In this document: piece by piece, positions 54,862-64,000 of the stretch
Numbering within the stretch: the first letter of the stretch is position 1
How the letters are laid out: each line of letters opens with the position of its first letter
Origin: Dipteris shenzhenensis
Taxonomy: Eukaryota; Polypodiophyta; Polypodiopsida; Gleicheniales
Assembly (NCBI GenBank): GCA_047967505.1
Contig: CM106538.1
Strand: one strand, 5' to 3'
DNA: 64,000 nt
Program-made: the position numbers and the translations under genes
Notes under the pieces: model-generated
What the model saw: the letters and a program-made list of their open reading frames with translations, nothing else
Database searches by the model: none
Told to the model about the DNA's origin: nothing

Positions 54862-55209
54862 TGTGGGCCGTGGTTAATTCTAAAGAGAATAGGCAAGGTA
54901 GCCTATAAATTAGAATTGCCACAGGGGTGTAAGGTGCACCGGGCTTTTCATGTTTCGCGCTTAAAGAAATTTTTACATACAGGTGACTCACTAATCAAAG
55001 GTGTGGTTTTGTTTCACGAGAGAGAGGATAATGCGAGGCGCAAACTAACAAGAATCCTGGACCGAGGAACAATGCAAATACGAAATCGGAAGATACCCAC
55101 GGTGTTGGTTGCATGGCATGGTCAGCCTCTATCCGAAGCTACTTGGGAATCCGTGTACCAGTTGCGGAGAGTGTTCCCAGAATTTATCATCGAGGAGGTT
55201 GATGTCTGA
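54862..55209 (+). pseudogene. Gypsy element 2 integrase tail with chromodomain-like end
   Basis: KVHRAFHVSRLKKF is followed by ILDRGTMQIRNRKIPTVLVA and WHGQPLSEATWESVYQLR, with FPEFIIEEV at the end. This is the chromodomain-like C-terminus of chromoviruses. The stop at 55207 lies 13 bp before the 3' LTR. The fragment at 4002-4260 is homologous. Confidence 0.88.
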
Positions 55210-55221
55210 AGAGGGAAGGAA

Positions 55222-55679
55222 TGTTATGCTCTAGCCGAGGTAGCATGACCTCGGAAGAACCAGTCGACATTTCCCTTAAAGGATCTATGTTTGTAATTAT
55301 TTATTTGCGCTTCATGTAAATGATCATGAGGGAATTAATGTCAAGGTCCTAGGTGAGGGTTGATAGCACTAGACTAGGTGGATCTAAGGCTAAGGGCCTA
55401 ATGTAGGAAATGTGCCTAGGGGCAAAGAATTTTAAAGCATCCCAAGAGAGGGGTGAAATGTTGCATTGGGAAGGCTCTATGATGATGACATGTGGCATCT
55501 AGATCCATCTAGGGAGATGGGGCTTGTTGATGCTAGAGAGAGAAGAGAATGAATTATTCACGCATGTTTTTTCGAATTGTAATTCTCTGTCAGCTCGTGT
55601 GCTTCAGCAAGGTTGGTTGGGAGGAAAGAATTGGTGCTGCTCTCGTGATCTGCAGTAGGAATAGATATAGTGTCTAACA
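55222..55679 (+). mobile_element. Gypsy element 2, 3' LTR (458 bp)
   Basis: TGTTATGCTCTAGCC to gtgtctaaca, preceded by a purine tract (gaagagggaagga). TSD TCAAG follows at 55680-55684. Confidence 0.95.
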
Positions 55680-56640
55680 TCAAGCTTACTCTCCCCAAGA
55701 GTTTGGAGCAGCCAATTGGGAACCGATGTGGCTGCATGTATCTCTGTAATCTCTTGCTTGACAGCATCTTCCACTGGCTGTGGAGGACCCTAAATCAGCC
55801 GGTGGCTGAATTGGGGCATGTGGAACATGACGAGCTTGCTGCAAGTTATGATTTTGAGCAAGGATGTTAGAAGCAGAACCCAAAGCAATGGGTATTAACC
55901 CCTCGCAAACATCATCTAATGTAGAATAAGCTGACACATTAAACTGAAATTTTTTAAAAGATTACATCTTTGTTGACAAAAATCTTGCGTGAAGCAAGAT
56001 TGTAGAGACGGAAACCTTTGCTCTCTGCACTATACCCAACAAATATGCATTTAATTGCCTTGTCTAACAGCTTATGTCGAAACTCAACAGGCACATGGGC
56101 ATATGCAACACATCCAAAGACACAAAAATGTTCCACTGAAGGCTTTCTCCCATGCCAACCTTCATAAGGAGTCTTTGTTTTTAAAGCCTTAGTGGGAGCC
56201 CGATTCAAAACATAGTTGGCACACATGAGATCCTCAAGCCAAAATCTGTGAAACAACTTTTTGCTTGTGAGCTTGCATCTATCCATCCCATAAGAGTTCG
56301 ATTCTTCCGCTCAGATTTGCCATTTTGCTGACGGGTAAGCCTCACTTATGCTGATGTGTGATGCCTTTCTCTTTCAAATAAGCCTCAAATTCACATATAC
56401 TCCCCCCCTCTATCTGTGCGTAGAATCTGAACCGTGAGGCTTGTTTCATTCTCAACCTTTGCGACAAAGTGTCGAAAATGCTTAAATACATCTGATTTTT
56501 TCTTTAAACCATAGACCCAAGTGTAATTTGAGTAGTCATCAATAAATGTGACATAATAGAGATAACCACCCAATGCAGGAGTCCTCATGGGACCACAGAC
56601 ATTACTATGAATGAGCTGTAATTTCTCATTGACATTGAAA
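55680..56640 (-). pseudogene. Copia element 3 integrase
   Basis: The minus strand has HSNVCGPMRTPALGGYLYYV, VYGLKKKSDVFKHF and LRTDRGGEYM of the core. It goes on to KKLFHRFWLEDLMCANYVL, TPYEGWHGRKPSVEHFCVFG and VNKDVIF at the tail. Several frames are used because of indels. The TPYEGWHGRKPS segment is intact here but deleted in element 1. Immediately upstream, gag is joined to KLQLIHSN with the protease and the integrase zinc domain missing. Confidence 0.88.
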
Positions 56641-57372
56641 GCACATGAATCCTTAGAAGGATCATAACTTCAAGTCAGAAAAGCATAAGAGTCATTCTCA
56701 GATGTGGCTGTAATATCTAGAGCAACCATGTGAAAATTAGGAACTGCAAGTCAAAAAGGCATACTCTTCTTCCACTAAGTTGGCTGAAGCATCACCACCA
56801 TCATGTGCATGAGGAGCTGAATCTGTGACAGCCATACCTGAATCTTTTTTCTTTTCCTTGACAATTTTTTTCTTACATTCTCCTATGTAGTGACCCGGCT
56901 TCTTGCAATAATGACAAACACCCTTTCTCTTCAGTTTGTCAACATCATTCTTAGCCTTGTGAGAAGGTTGTCCAGAATCAGCTTTACGTTGATGTGAAGG
57001 CTGATCTGCATGCTGCTTATGCTGCCCCTTCCCTTTGGGCTTGAATTTCGAAACCATGGCATGCTCACCAGCTCGCAAAGCCATGTTCTTCCTGGTTTGT
57101 TTTTCCTGCAACAAAAGTCCTATCAACTCATGAAAGGTGAGAGGGTTGCCACCCCCCTCAATGACAAATTCAATGAGGTATGAAAGCCAAGATAAGACTC
57201 AGGAAAAGAATTCAAAGTGGTAGTGACCATCTCTGAATCTGGAATGATGTCATCAATATTCAACGATTGCTCTCTCAAATTCTGAAGTTTAGTGAGGTGC
57301 TCAAACATAGAGTCACCCTTATCTATGTGAGTATGAGTCAACTCTCGCTTCAAGAAAGAGACCCTAGCATCA
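56641..57372 (-). pseudogene. Copia element 3 gag, N-terminally deleted
   Basis: From about 57370 the minus strand reads DARVSFLKRELTHTHID, LNIDDIIPDSEMVTTTLNS and GLLLQEKQTRKNMALRAGEH. The zinc knuckle CHYCKKPGHYIGEC is at about 56890-56930, then HAHDGGDASANLVEEEYAFL. Compared with element 1 the first about 115 codons are absent; leader sequence joins directly at DARVSFLK. The protease is also missing downstream. Confidence 0.88.
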
Positions 57373-57906
57373 AGGGCAAATATAAGAAAAGCCCCAAATT
57401 GTGCAATCAAATCAACCCAATGTGCAAATGTGTGCCTGTGAGCACACCAAACTTCCAAATACACCTGCAATGAGAAATACAAAGGGAACGTGCAGCTGTA
57501 CGGAAGCTCTTGCAGTATAGAACACGAGCGCATGGGCTTGGTGTGCAAATGGTGTATGATCAGCGTATAGGGTACGTACGGCTACACGTGCACACTTGCT
57601 TGGTGTAAGGACGATGTACGGTCAAGGTACCGCCAGTGTACGGACAATGGGCGGAGGCTGTACGCCAAGATGACAGGACCGTGGAGCAGCGTGCCACTGA
57701 TTTGACGAGTTACTGTACGGCAGGACCCTACAGTTGTACGAGATGTGTAGCGGACTGGTATGGCTATTGGTCTGGGGATGTACGTAATCGTGTACGGCTG
57801 ACGATGCTGCAAACTAGCGTGACGATGGACTCGATGTTCGGAAGTAGAGAGGCAGGCTTGACGATGAGCTCTAGGTCTGGGAGCAGAAGCAAGCTTTGAT
57901 ACCAAA
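57373..57906 (-). other. Copia element 3 leader (GTAC-rich) and PBS
   Basis: Ten GTAC tetramers lie between 57560 and 57800. The PBS-like TGGTATCAAAGC (minus strand, about 57894-57905) differs by one base from the initiator tRNA-Met site. aaaagccccaaattgtg near 57395 is the conserved leader motif, read on the opposite strand. Confidence 0.75.
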
Positions 57907-58081
57907 TGTGAACAAAAGGAGAGATGGAGAGCAAGCCACAAACGTACTGAATAGAAGAGATTGAAAAAACATATCCTAACTGTGGTTAGAGTGAAAAACC
58001 TCTTATGAGGGAAAAGTGCCCCTAACTCACTTATTGACTACACATTGATCATTGCCATGAATTATGGCAATAATTTCGACA
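57907..58081 (-). mobile_element. Copia element 3, 5' LTR (internally deleted, 175 bp)
   Basis: Minus-strand TGTCGAAATTATTGCC to TTTTGTTCACA. Compared with the 3' LTR it lacks about 63 bp in the middle (after aaaacata). TSD AGAAA follows at 58082-58086. Confidence 0.88.
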
Positions 58082-58086
58082 AGAAA

Positions 58087-59630
58087 TCGGTTCTATCATT
58101 GCTTAATTAAAGTGGCATAGTACTTGGATACGGTAGAAGTGTGATAGTTCAAACAAACTTTGTAGATTTTTGGACAAATTGGCTTGGAGCTAAAATCAAT
58201 GAAAAACTTGAGTTGTATCTTTTTACCTTGGACTATAATTTCTACTTTTTGAATATTGCTTAACGATTGTTACCATAAAGTTGTGCTTAAATGTTTGTTG
58301 TAGTCTCGTCTTGGTTTGTGAGTGTCAAAGATTAGCGGGTGTATCATGCTTCCTCTAATCATTCGTAAGGGCAAGATGGCTCAATTGTTTCTCACTTATT
58401 GACTTTCAAACAAAGAGATTAAGGTTGTGATTAAAATCATGCGTGCAACTGCCTCAGAGCAATAAACTGCACCTTAGATATATCTGCTATAAATTTGGAG
58501 GGTAAAGACTTAGTGCTTAAATGACACCTCCATAGTAAAACCAAGGTTTTAAATAATTCTCACATTCAAAATGTGGTGCTTTCTACGAAGAAAAATTACT
58601 CTTTCTGAAAGCTTTGCACCAGTTCAATGGAAGTGGTGTTCATAATCAAAGTGGGTGTTAATTACCTTTTCTCCCATGAAAATAAACTCTCTCTACATGT
58701 AGTTGTTTTTGTAGGGATATATTAGTCTTGTGTGGCTCAACTTAAGGAAGGAGACTAATATATATGTCCTGTTTGGAAATACTGTGAAATACCTTCTTGT
58801 AGTACTTGACTAAATTCCCACACAATTTGAGAGTATTTGATGCAAAAAACGTGCTAGAAGAGTAGATTATACATTTCCAAGAATTAAGGGAAAATTTTTG
58901 CCATTCAATTGTACTCACAATCATTTCAAACAAATATCAATGAAATTGACTTGAAGATCTAATCTTTACTTAGAGACTTTGTTGCCCTGTTGACATTAAC
59001 TCAATTAATGTTTTCACAATTTCTTTACATTCCATGAAAGTTTCATTTTTCATGGCAATTCACCACACTGCTACCACTAGACAGCTTTTGTTGCCCATTT
59101 TTTTTGGCACTTTGGCTCTATGCAAGCAATTGCTTATAGTCTTTTACTTTTTCTCTCAAAGAGGAACTCAATACTAGTCTTTTTCCAAAATGAATACAAG
59201 ATATCTTTCAAAAACCATGACCTACTCAAAACCAAAAAGAAAACTCAACAACTCACCAAGCTTGCACTCTGTTGTGAGTGCTATGAGTGTCTTTTTTGAA
59301 TACTTTGATTTTGTCTATGAAGATGGCTCAAGTTCTTGGGTGTTCTAAAGAGAGAAGATTTAGATAGGACCATTTGAATCAGAGAGGAATCCGTCAACTT
59401 ATCATTTTAGATGTAGTACTAGGTTCTTTGTATAGACCTCACTTTTCTTCAATAGATTCGATCTAGAAGATTGTTGCTAGTCTCATTGCATATCCTTTCA
59501 ATGGCTTGCCAATGGTTTCTTTGGGACATACTTGCTAGTTCACTAACTACAAAGCTAAGCTCCGACAAAGTGTTGGTTGGATAAATCAATCTCCTAATAG
59601 CTGCTCTATAAAGTGTGGGATGAGATCCTG
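58087..59630. other. Probable continuation of the VPS26 intron, unassigned
   Basis: AT-rich, no coding region recognised. The next VPS26 exon was not found here. Confidence 0.45.
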
Positions 59631-59634
59631 CTCC

Positions 59635-60055
59635 TGCGAATGCCCCCCCCTCCCTCGCTCCCGTCTACCCCCCCTCGCGTTGCGCGGCCCTCCCCTCCCC
59701 CTCCTCCCTCACCGTTGCCTCCCGCTCCCCTCTCCTCCCCCTCTGCCCGTCGTTCCCTCCCCCACTCCGCTCCTCCCCTCTCCACTCTCCGTTCCCTCCC
59801 CGCTTCCCCGCCCCGCCTCCCTCTCCGCTCTCAGTCCCCCCGCCTCCCCCCCCTCGCGTTGCGCTACCCACCCCCCCCGCCCCCTCCTGTCCCCCCCGCT
59901 GCGGCGCAACGCTGTCCCCCCCTCCCCCTCCTTCCTCGCCTCTCCTCCCCACCCCCTCTCGTGCGGCGCTGCCACACCTCCTCCCTTTCCCCCTTCCTCT
60001 CCCCCTCCTTGCGCTTCACTACCTCTCCCCCCCCGCTTCCCTGTATCTCTCCATG
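59635..60055. repeat. C/T-rich low-complexity tract, about 420 bp
   Basis: Almost pure pyrimidine on the plus strand, built of ccccctccc and ctcc blocks with a partial repeat ccctcgcgttgcg (59680, 59850). Pro/Ser-rich (plus) and Gly/Arg/Glu-rich (minus) frames result from composition. Confidence 0.85.
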
Positions 60056-60370
60056 TACCAAGGAGATGTGCATCTGCTTTGGTAGAGGAGACATGCGTGT
60101 ACTTGGGTACACAGATTCAGACTATGCAGGGCATGTGGATAATAGGAGATCCACTTCTGGTTATGTGTTCACCTTTGCAGGTAGTGCAGTGTCGTGGATG
60201 TCTCGCGCACAGAAGTGCATTGCTTTGTCTACCACAGAGGCTGAGTATGTTGCAGCCACAGAGGGTTGCAAGGAGGCTATATGGCTTGATCGGCTAGTGG
60301 GAGATTTGGAGATTCATACAGGTGTACCGACACTGCATAGTGATTCCATGAGTGCTATTCAGCTAGCACG
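60056..60370 (+). pseudogene. Copia RNase H fragment from another family
   Basis: VLGYTDSDYAGHVDNRRSTS, GYVFTFAGSAVSWMSRAQK, ALSTTEAEYVAATEGCKEA and HSDSMSAIQLARN are the standard RNase H motifs of a copia element. They differ from the GTAC-leader family in this window (SDLDWVGDYDTRQ). The frame runs on from the pyrimidine tract by chance. It stops being copia-like at about 60370. Confidence 0.85.
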
Positions 60371-60988
60371 GAATCGGTGCGGTATGGTGGCCACGAGCTC
60401 GGAACCGGTGGCCCAGATGGACCCCCCCCCTCCATCAGCCTACCGCGTAACACTGACAGAGCACTAGGTCTCCTTGGTGAAGCAGGCCGCCACGGACTTC
60501 TCCCAGACATCCGTTTATGGGAGAGTCATTGGTTACTTCCCTTCACGAGCAGACATCAGGGACTGGTTGTAGTCCACCCTCTACCTTGAGGACAGCCACA
60601 TTGAGGAGGTTGCACTCATGGGACGTGGTATCTTCTGGCTCAAGCTCTCCTCAGCACAGGCTGCGAGCGATATGGTCAGGCGATCCCCTACTTCTGTGGG
60701 TGGGAAGATCATCCTTATGGTCCCATGGTATAGGGGTTTCAGTGTAGCAGACTTCGATGCCCGCTTCCGCATTCCTCGCCATCCAGTTACCCTCATCTTC
60801 CCAAGCCTCGCAACCGAGCTTCGCCCGATCATCAAGGACCTGGGGGCGCACTTTGACTAGCCTATGCAGGACATCTACGTTGATGCGGCGGCAGCCCAAG
60901 GGGTGCCACGTGTCAAAGTGGCAGTCCTAGATCCGCAGAGTATCCCCTCGGAGTTCGAGATCGAGACGGACACAGGTGTGGTGACGCA
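60371..60988 (+). pseudogene. DUF4283-like segment, gene or LINE ORF1 fragment
   Basis: A frame reading GRVIGYFPSRADIRDWLQ, EEVALMGRGIFWLKLSSAQ, VGGKIILMVPWYRGFSVADF and FPSLATELRPIIKDLGAHFD resembles the DUF4283 region found near plant retroelement ORF1 and zinc-knuckle proteins. Stops at about 60466 and 60858 break it. It sits between pieces of two copia families, so it was probably captured or inserted. An 18-bp repeat gtggtgacgcagc(g/a)cat (about 60978-61013) marks the right edge. The assignment is by pattern only. Confidence 0.45.
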
Positions 60989-61911
60989 GCGCATTGTGGT
61001 GACGCAGCACATCACTTCCAAGAAGAGCCTTTTTGCATCTTTGCATCCTCCTCCTACTAAAAAGAAGGTGACTTGTGTAAATAATTCTTCTTATTCAATG
61101 TGTGGAGTGGGAGACATAAATGCCACATCCACTGATGGCACAGATTTTAGAATTGCAGATGTTCTCTATGTGCCAGGGATAAAGAAGAACTTGTTTTCAG
61201 TGTCCTCTCTTAATAGAGGAGGATTTTAGGTTGTATTTCATGATGCTAAGTGTGCAGTCAGAGACAAAGAGAATGACTATGCTTTGATGTTGTCTGGCAC
61301 TTTGTATCGGGGTCTTTTTCAGCTTGATTTATATGAAAAAAAGATCCGATCTTGCATTATCAGTGAGCACTCCCACTGCTGCGATGCAGAATGCAGAGTT
61401 ATGACATGCCAGGTATGGGCACATGAGCTATGGCAGCTTAATGACACTACAGAAACATGATATGGTTGATGCATTGCCTCCTTTAGAGTCACCTCCTCCT
61501 CATGCATGTGAGGGTTGCATCCTTGGCAAGATGCATAGATTTCCTTTCAAGAAGGATGGTGCAGTGAAAGCTACATGCAAATTACAGCTTATTCACAGTG
61601 ATGGCTGCGGTCCCATGAGGACACCTGCTTTTGGGAGTTATCTTTATTATGTTACATTCATAGATGACTTCACCAACTACACTTAGGTCTATGGTCTCAA
61701 GGCAAAATCAAAAGTGTTTATGCATTTCAAACACTTTGTGGCGATGGTTGAGAATGAGACAGGACTCAAGGTGTAGACACTTCGCACAGATCGAGGGAGA
61801 GAGTATATGTCTCATGAGTTTGAGGCATTTTTGAAGGAGAAAGGCATCACGCATCAGCTTACAGTGAGGCTTACACCTCAACATAATGGCAAAGCTGAGC
61901 GGAAGAATCGT
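60989..61911 (+). pseudogene. Copia element 4 protease end and integrase
   Basis: ITSKKSLFASLHPPP, ADVLYVPGIKKNLFSVSSL, CEGCILGKMHRFPFKKDG, IHSDGCGPMRTPAFG, YYVTFIDDFTNYT and a core with TDRGRE- and NGKAERKN-like readings. It belongs to the GTAC-leader copia family. Many stops. It ends abruptly at about 61911 after aaagctgagcggaagaatcg. Confidence 0.8.
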
Positions 61912-62282
61912 GAGTTGTTTATTATCTATGAAATAAGCAAAAACATTATATTCTAAATGTTGAAAAGCTTTTTAAATTTCCAAAATGATCATAAAATGTT
62001 TTTGAACTAGAATATTTTACAATATACAGAAGAATCTTATATTAATTAAATTATAGGATAATTATCTTCATTCTATCTTTTAAATACTATTTTATTTATT
62101 ATATACATCCAATAAAGATTTAAAGAATTTAAAACCAGATCGATTTAAATCTAAGGACAATACTCGAATTGCCAAATATATAATGATAAAAATAGAAAAT
62201 AATGTGTAATGATAAAAATACAGTGTGCAATGTGTTTTGATATTTAAATGAAAATATCAATTAACAACACAATGCAATTAAC
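61912..62282. other. AT-rich segment replacing integrase-RT of copia element 4
   Basis: About 370 bp of AT-rich sequence (tattatatacatccaataaa) takes the place of some 2.4 kb of copia pol. No homology to other parts of the window and no flanking duplication was seen. Confidence 0.5.
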
Positions 62283-63006
62283 AAGAGCCGAGGCTGAAGC
62301 TTACTATGTATGATGGAGGTGAATTGGTGGATGTCACACTTTATAGTCAGGCTGTTGGATGCCTTATATACTTGTGCAATACACGGCCGGATATTCAGTA
62401 TGCAGTATCTCAGGTGAGCAGATATATGCACAGCCCAAAGACAACACATTGGTAGGCTGTAAAATGCATCTTCAGATATTTGCAAGGCACAAAGTCTTTT
62501 GGTTTGATGTTTCCTAGGGGGGTGACTTGCAGATGCATGGTTACAGTGATTCGGATTGGACTGGAGACTATGATACTAGGTAGTCCACTAGTGGTAATTG
62601 TTTCCTTTTGGGCAAAGCTTGCATTTCTTGGCTGAGCAAGAAGCAATCTACAGTGGCTACTTCCTCATGTGAAGCTGAGTACAGGGCAGCTTTCACAGCG
62701 ACAGTTGAGTATGTTTGGCTTCGATGTTTGTTCGTTGATCTTTGTCTCTTATTGGAGGGTCCTTCTCCAATTCTCACTGATAGTCAGAATGGTATAGTAG
62801 TGGCAAAGAATCCTATGTTTCGTGCTCACACGAAGCACATTGAGGTTCATTATCATTATGTCAGAGAGAAGTTACATACAGGGGAGATCAGTATGATCTA
62901 TGTGTCAACGCATGACAATGTTGCAGACATTTTCACCAAAGCACTTCCACGTGAGAAGTTTGAGGCATTTCGCAGTGCCCTAAACTTATCTCCTTTTGGT
63001 GATTGA
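62283..63006 (+). pseudogene. Copia element 4 RT end and RNase H
   Basis: RLKLTMYDGGELVDVTLYSQ, YSDSDWTGDYDTR, GKACISWLSKKQSTVATSSC, LTDSQNGIVVAKN and NVADIFTKALPREKFEAFRS. It matches element 1 from 14700 onward, with stops where CAG is TAG (for example at about 62454 and 62581). It ends 37 bp before the LTR. Confidence 0.88.
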
Positions 63007-63043
63007 TCACTACCTTGTACACCACATTGGCACTGCAGGAGGG

Positions 63044-63315
63044 TGTTAGAATTATTATTATATTCTAGGCGGTGGCCAATGTAATGTAATAAGTGGGTTA
63101 GGGGCACTTTTCCCTCTTAGAGGTTTTTTCCCCTAACCACAATCTTATCTCTAACCGTAAACTATGGTTAGTGATTAGATAGGGTTTTGTCACTTAGACA
63201 AAGCCCTCATCTCTTTCATTGTACTTCACTTCATTTTCCGTACACTTTGGGAGTGACCTACGTTCGGCTCACTCTCTACTTGCTCACTCTTGCTCTTGCT
63301 TCCATTTTTCTCACA
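63044..63315 (+). mobile_element. Copia element 4, 3' LTR (272 bp)
   Basis: TGTTAGAATTATTATTATA to catttttctcaca, preceded by a purine tract gcaggaggg. Only partly similar in its second half to the LTR of element 1, so it is a sister subfamily. The 5' LTR is not in the window. Confidence 0.88.
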
Positions 63316-64000
63316 GGGATGTCCTAGAGTTACATAAACTTGCGTTGAGTGGGCTGAGAGATTCACAATTGCACATTGTTCTCCAAGGTTTAAATGCACT
63401 ATGATGATTCAAATCTGAATACAAGGAAATCCTATGCATGTGGACAAGCGGATGGTTGCTAGTGGTCATGGAACAATCAGTGGTTGTACGAGTCTTTTGG
63501 TGCATAGTATTCAAGGCTTGTTCGTGCGATCTTTGGAAATTTTTGAAAGTTTGAGGTGCGAGCTTTGAAAAAGAAATCTGAAATTTGAAAAAAGGGAGAA
63601 GGGGAGGTAAAACATTCACATGACATGTAAAGAAGCATAGGATCTTCTACGGATCCTCTTCAATACAAATCTTCAAGAGGTCGATCAACTCTCATCTGTT
63701 GTGAGAATCAAAGATGTATTCCTATTGCTGTAATTCTGTACTACTTCCCTCTGCCAAACGCCCTTCTTGGTTTAGCGAGGGTAGTACAGCCTATTTGGGA
63801 AGGCCTCCATAAGGGCGGCTCTATGGTCCATCAGCCCTAAGAATGGCCTGCAATAAAACCAGCATAGAATGCTAATTGAGTTTACTGGTGCAATAACATT
63901 TGTGATGCTGTCCATTGCTAGCCTTTGCTGTAGTGAAATAGCCATGGAGTGGTCTTAAAAAATTCTTTATTAAAGGGATGTACTAGAATAACTTAACTTG
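63316..64000. other. Unassigned right end of window
   Basis: No coding region or mobile element recognised. Sequence after 63700 (agcgagggtagtacagcc and similar) might be part of an LTR or SINE but has no second copy in the window. Confidence 0.4.

Noticed and set aside
59613-60112. Long Pro/Ser-rich (plus) and Gly/Arg/Glu-rich (minus) open frames
   Set aside because: They arise from a pyrimidine tract; only the RNase H part after 60056 is real coding sequence.

Overview
This is nuclear DNA from a land plant with a large, repeat-rich genome. The evidence is a plant-type VPS26 (retromer subunit) gene whose exons are separated by introns of several kb or more, Ty1/copia and Ty3/gypsy LTR retrotransposons (three with a primer-binding site matching initiator tRNA-Met), a hAT transposon, and LINE remnants with simple-sequence tails. 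The species cannot be named from sequence alone; a fern, another seed-free plant or a gymnosperm would fit. No bacterial-type genes, CRISPR, rRNA or tRNA genes were seen.

Layout. 1-4.5 kb: fragments of one copia family in both orientations, with a gypsy gag piece inside the copia RT, then a gypsy chromodomain/LTR fragment. 4.5-6.9 kb: mostly unassigned. 6.9-33.2 kb: a large inverted duplication. Arm A (6945-16410) and arm B (17608-33230) each carry the same two-gene unit, a protein-kinase-like gene and an unrecognised coiled-coil gene ('gene X'). In arm A a complete copia element (9794-15733, TSD AGCTC) splits the kinase. In arm B the kinase C-lobe has been flipped by a 968-bp inversion, a gypsy chromovirus (19512-27940) separates kinase from gene X, and a 3.9-kb hAT block (29082-32951) lies beyond gene X. 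The spacer between the arms is built of tandem repeats. 33.2-42.9 kb: a gypsy LTR remnant, LINE copies, and a copia gag fragment between long direct repeats.

43.9 kb to the end: two VPS26 exons (43977-44051 and 47347-47419, + strand). The intron after the second is at least 16 kb and holds a copia element on the minus strand (48090-58081, TSD AGAAA), into which a gypsy chromovirus (49798-55679, TSD TCAAG) has inserted. A composite copia block follows (59.6-63.3 kb), containing a polypyrimidine tract, a foreign RNase H piece and a DUF4283-like segment.

Apart from the two VPS26 exons, every coding region seen is broken by stops, frameshifts or deletions. The window is best read as a record of nested insertion, segmental duplication and decay around one conserved host gene. 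The most unusual item is the inverted kinase/gene X duplication, because each arm supplies the undamaged reference for lesions in the other.
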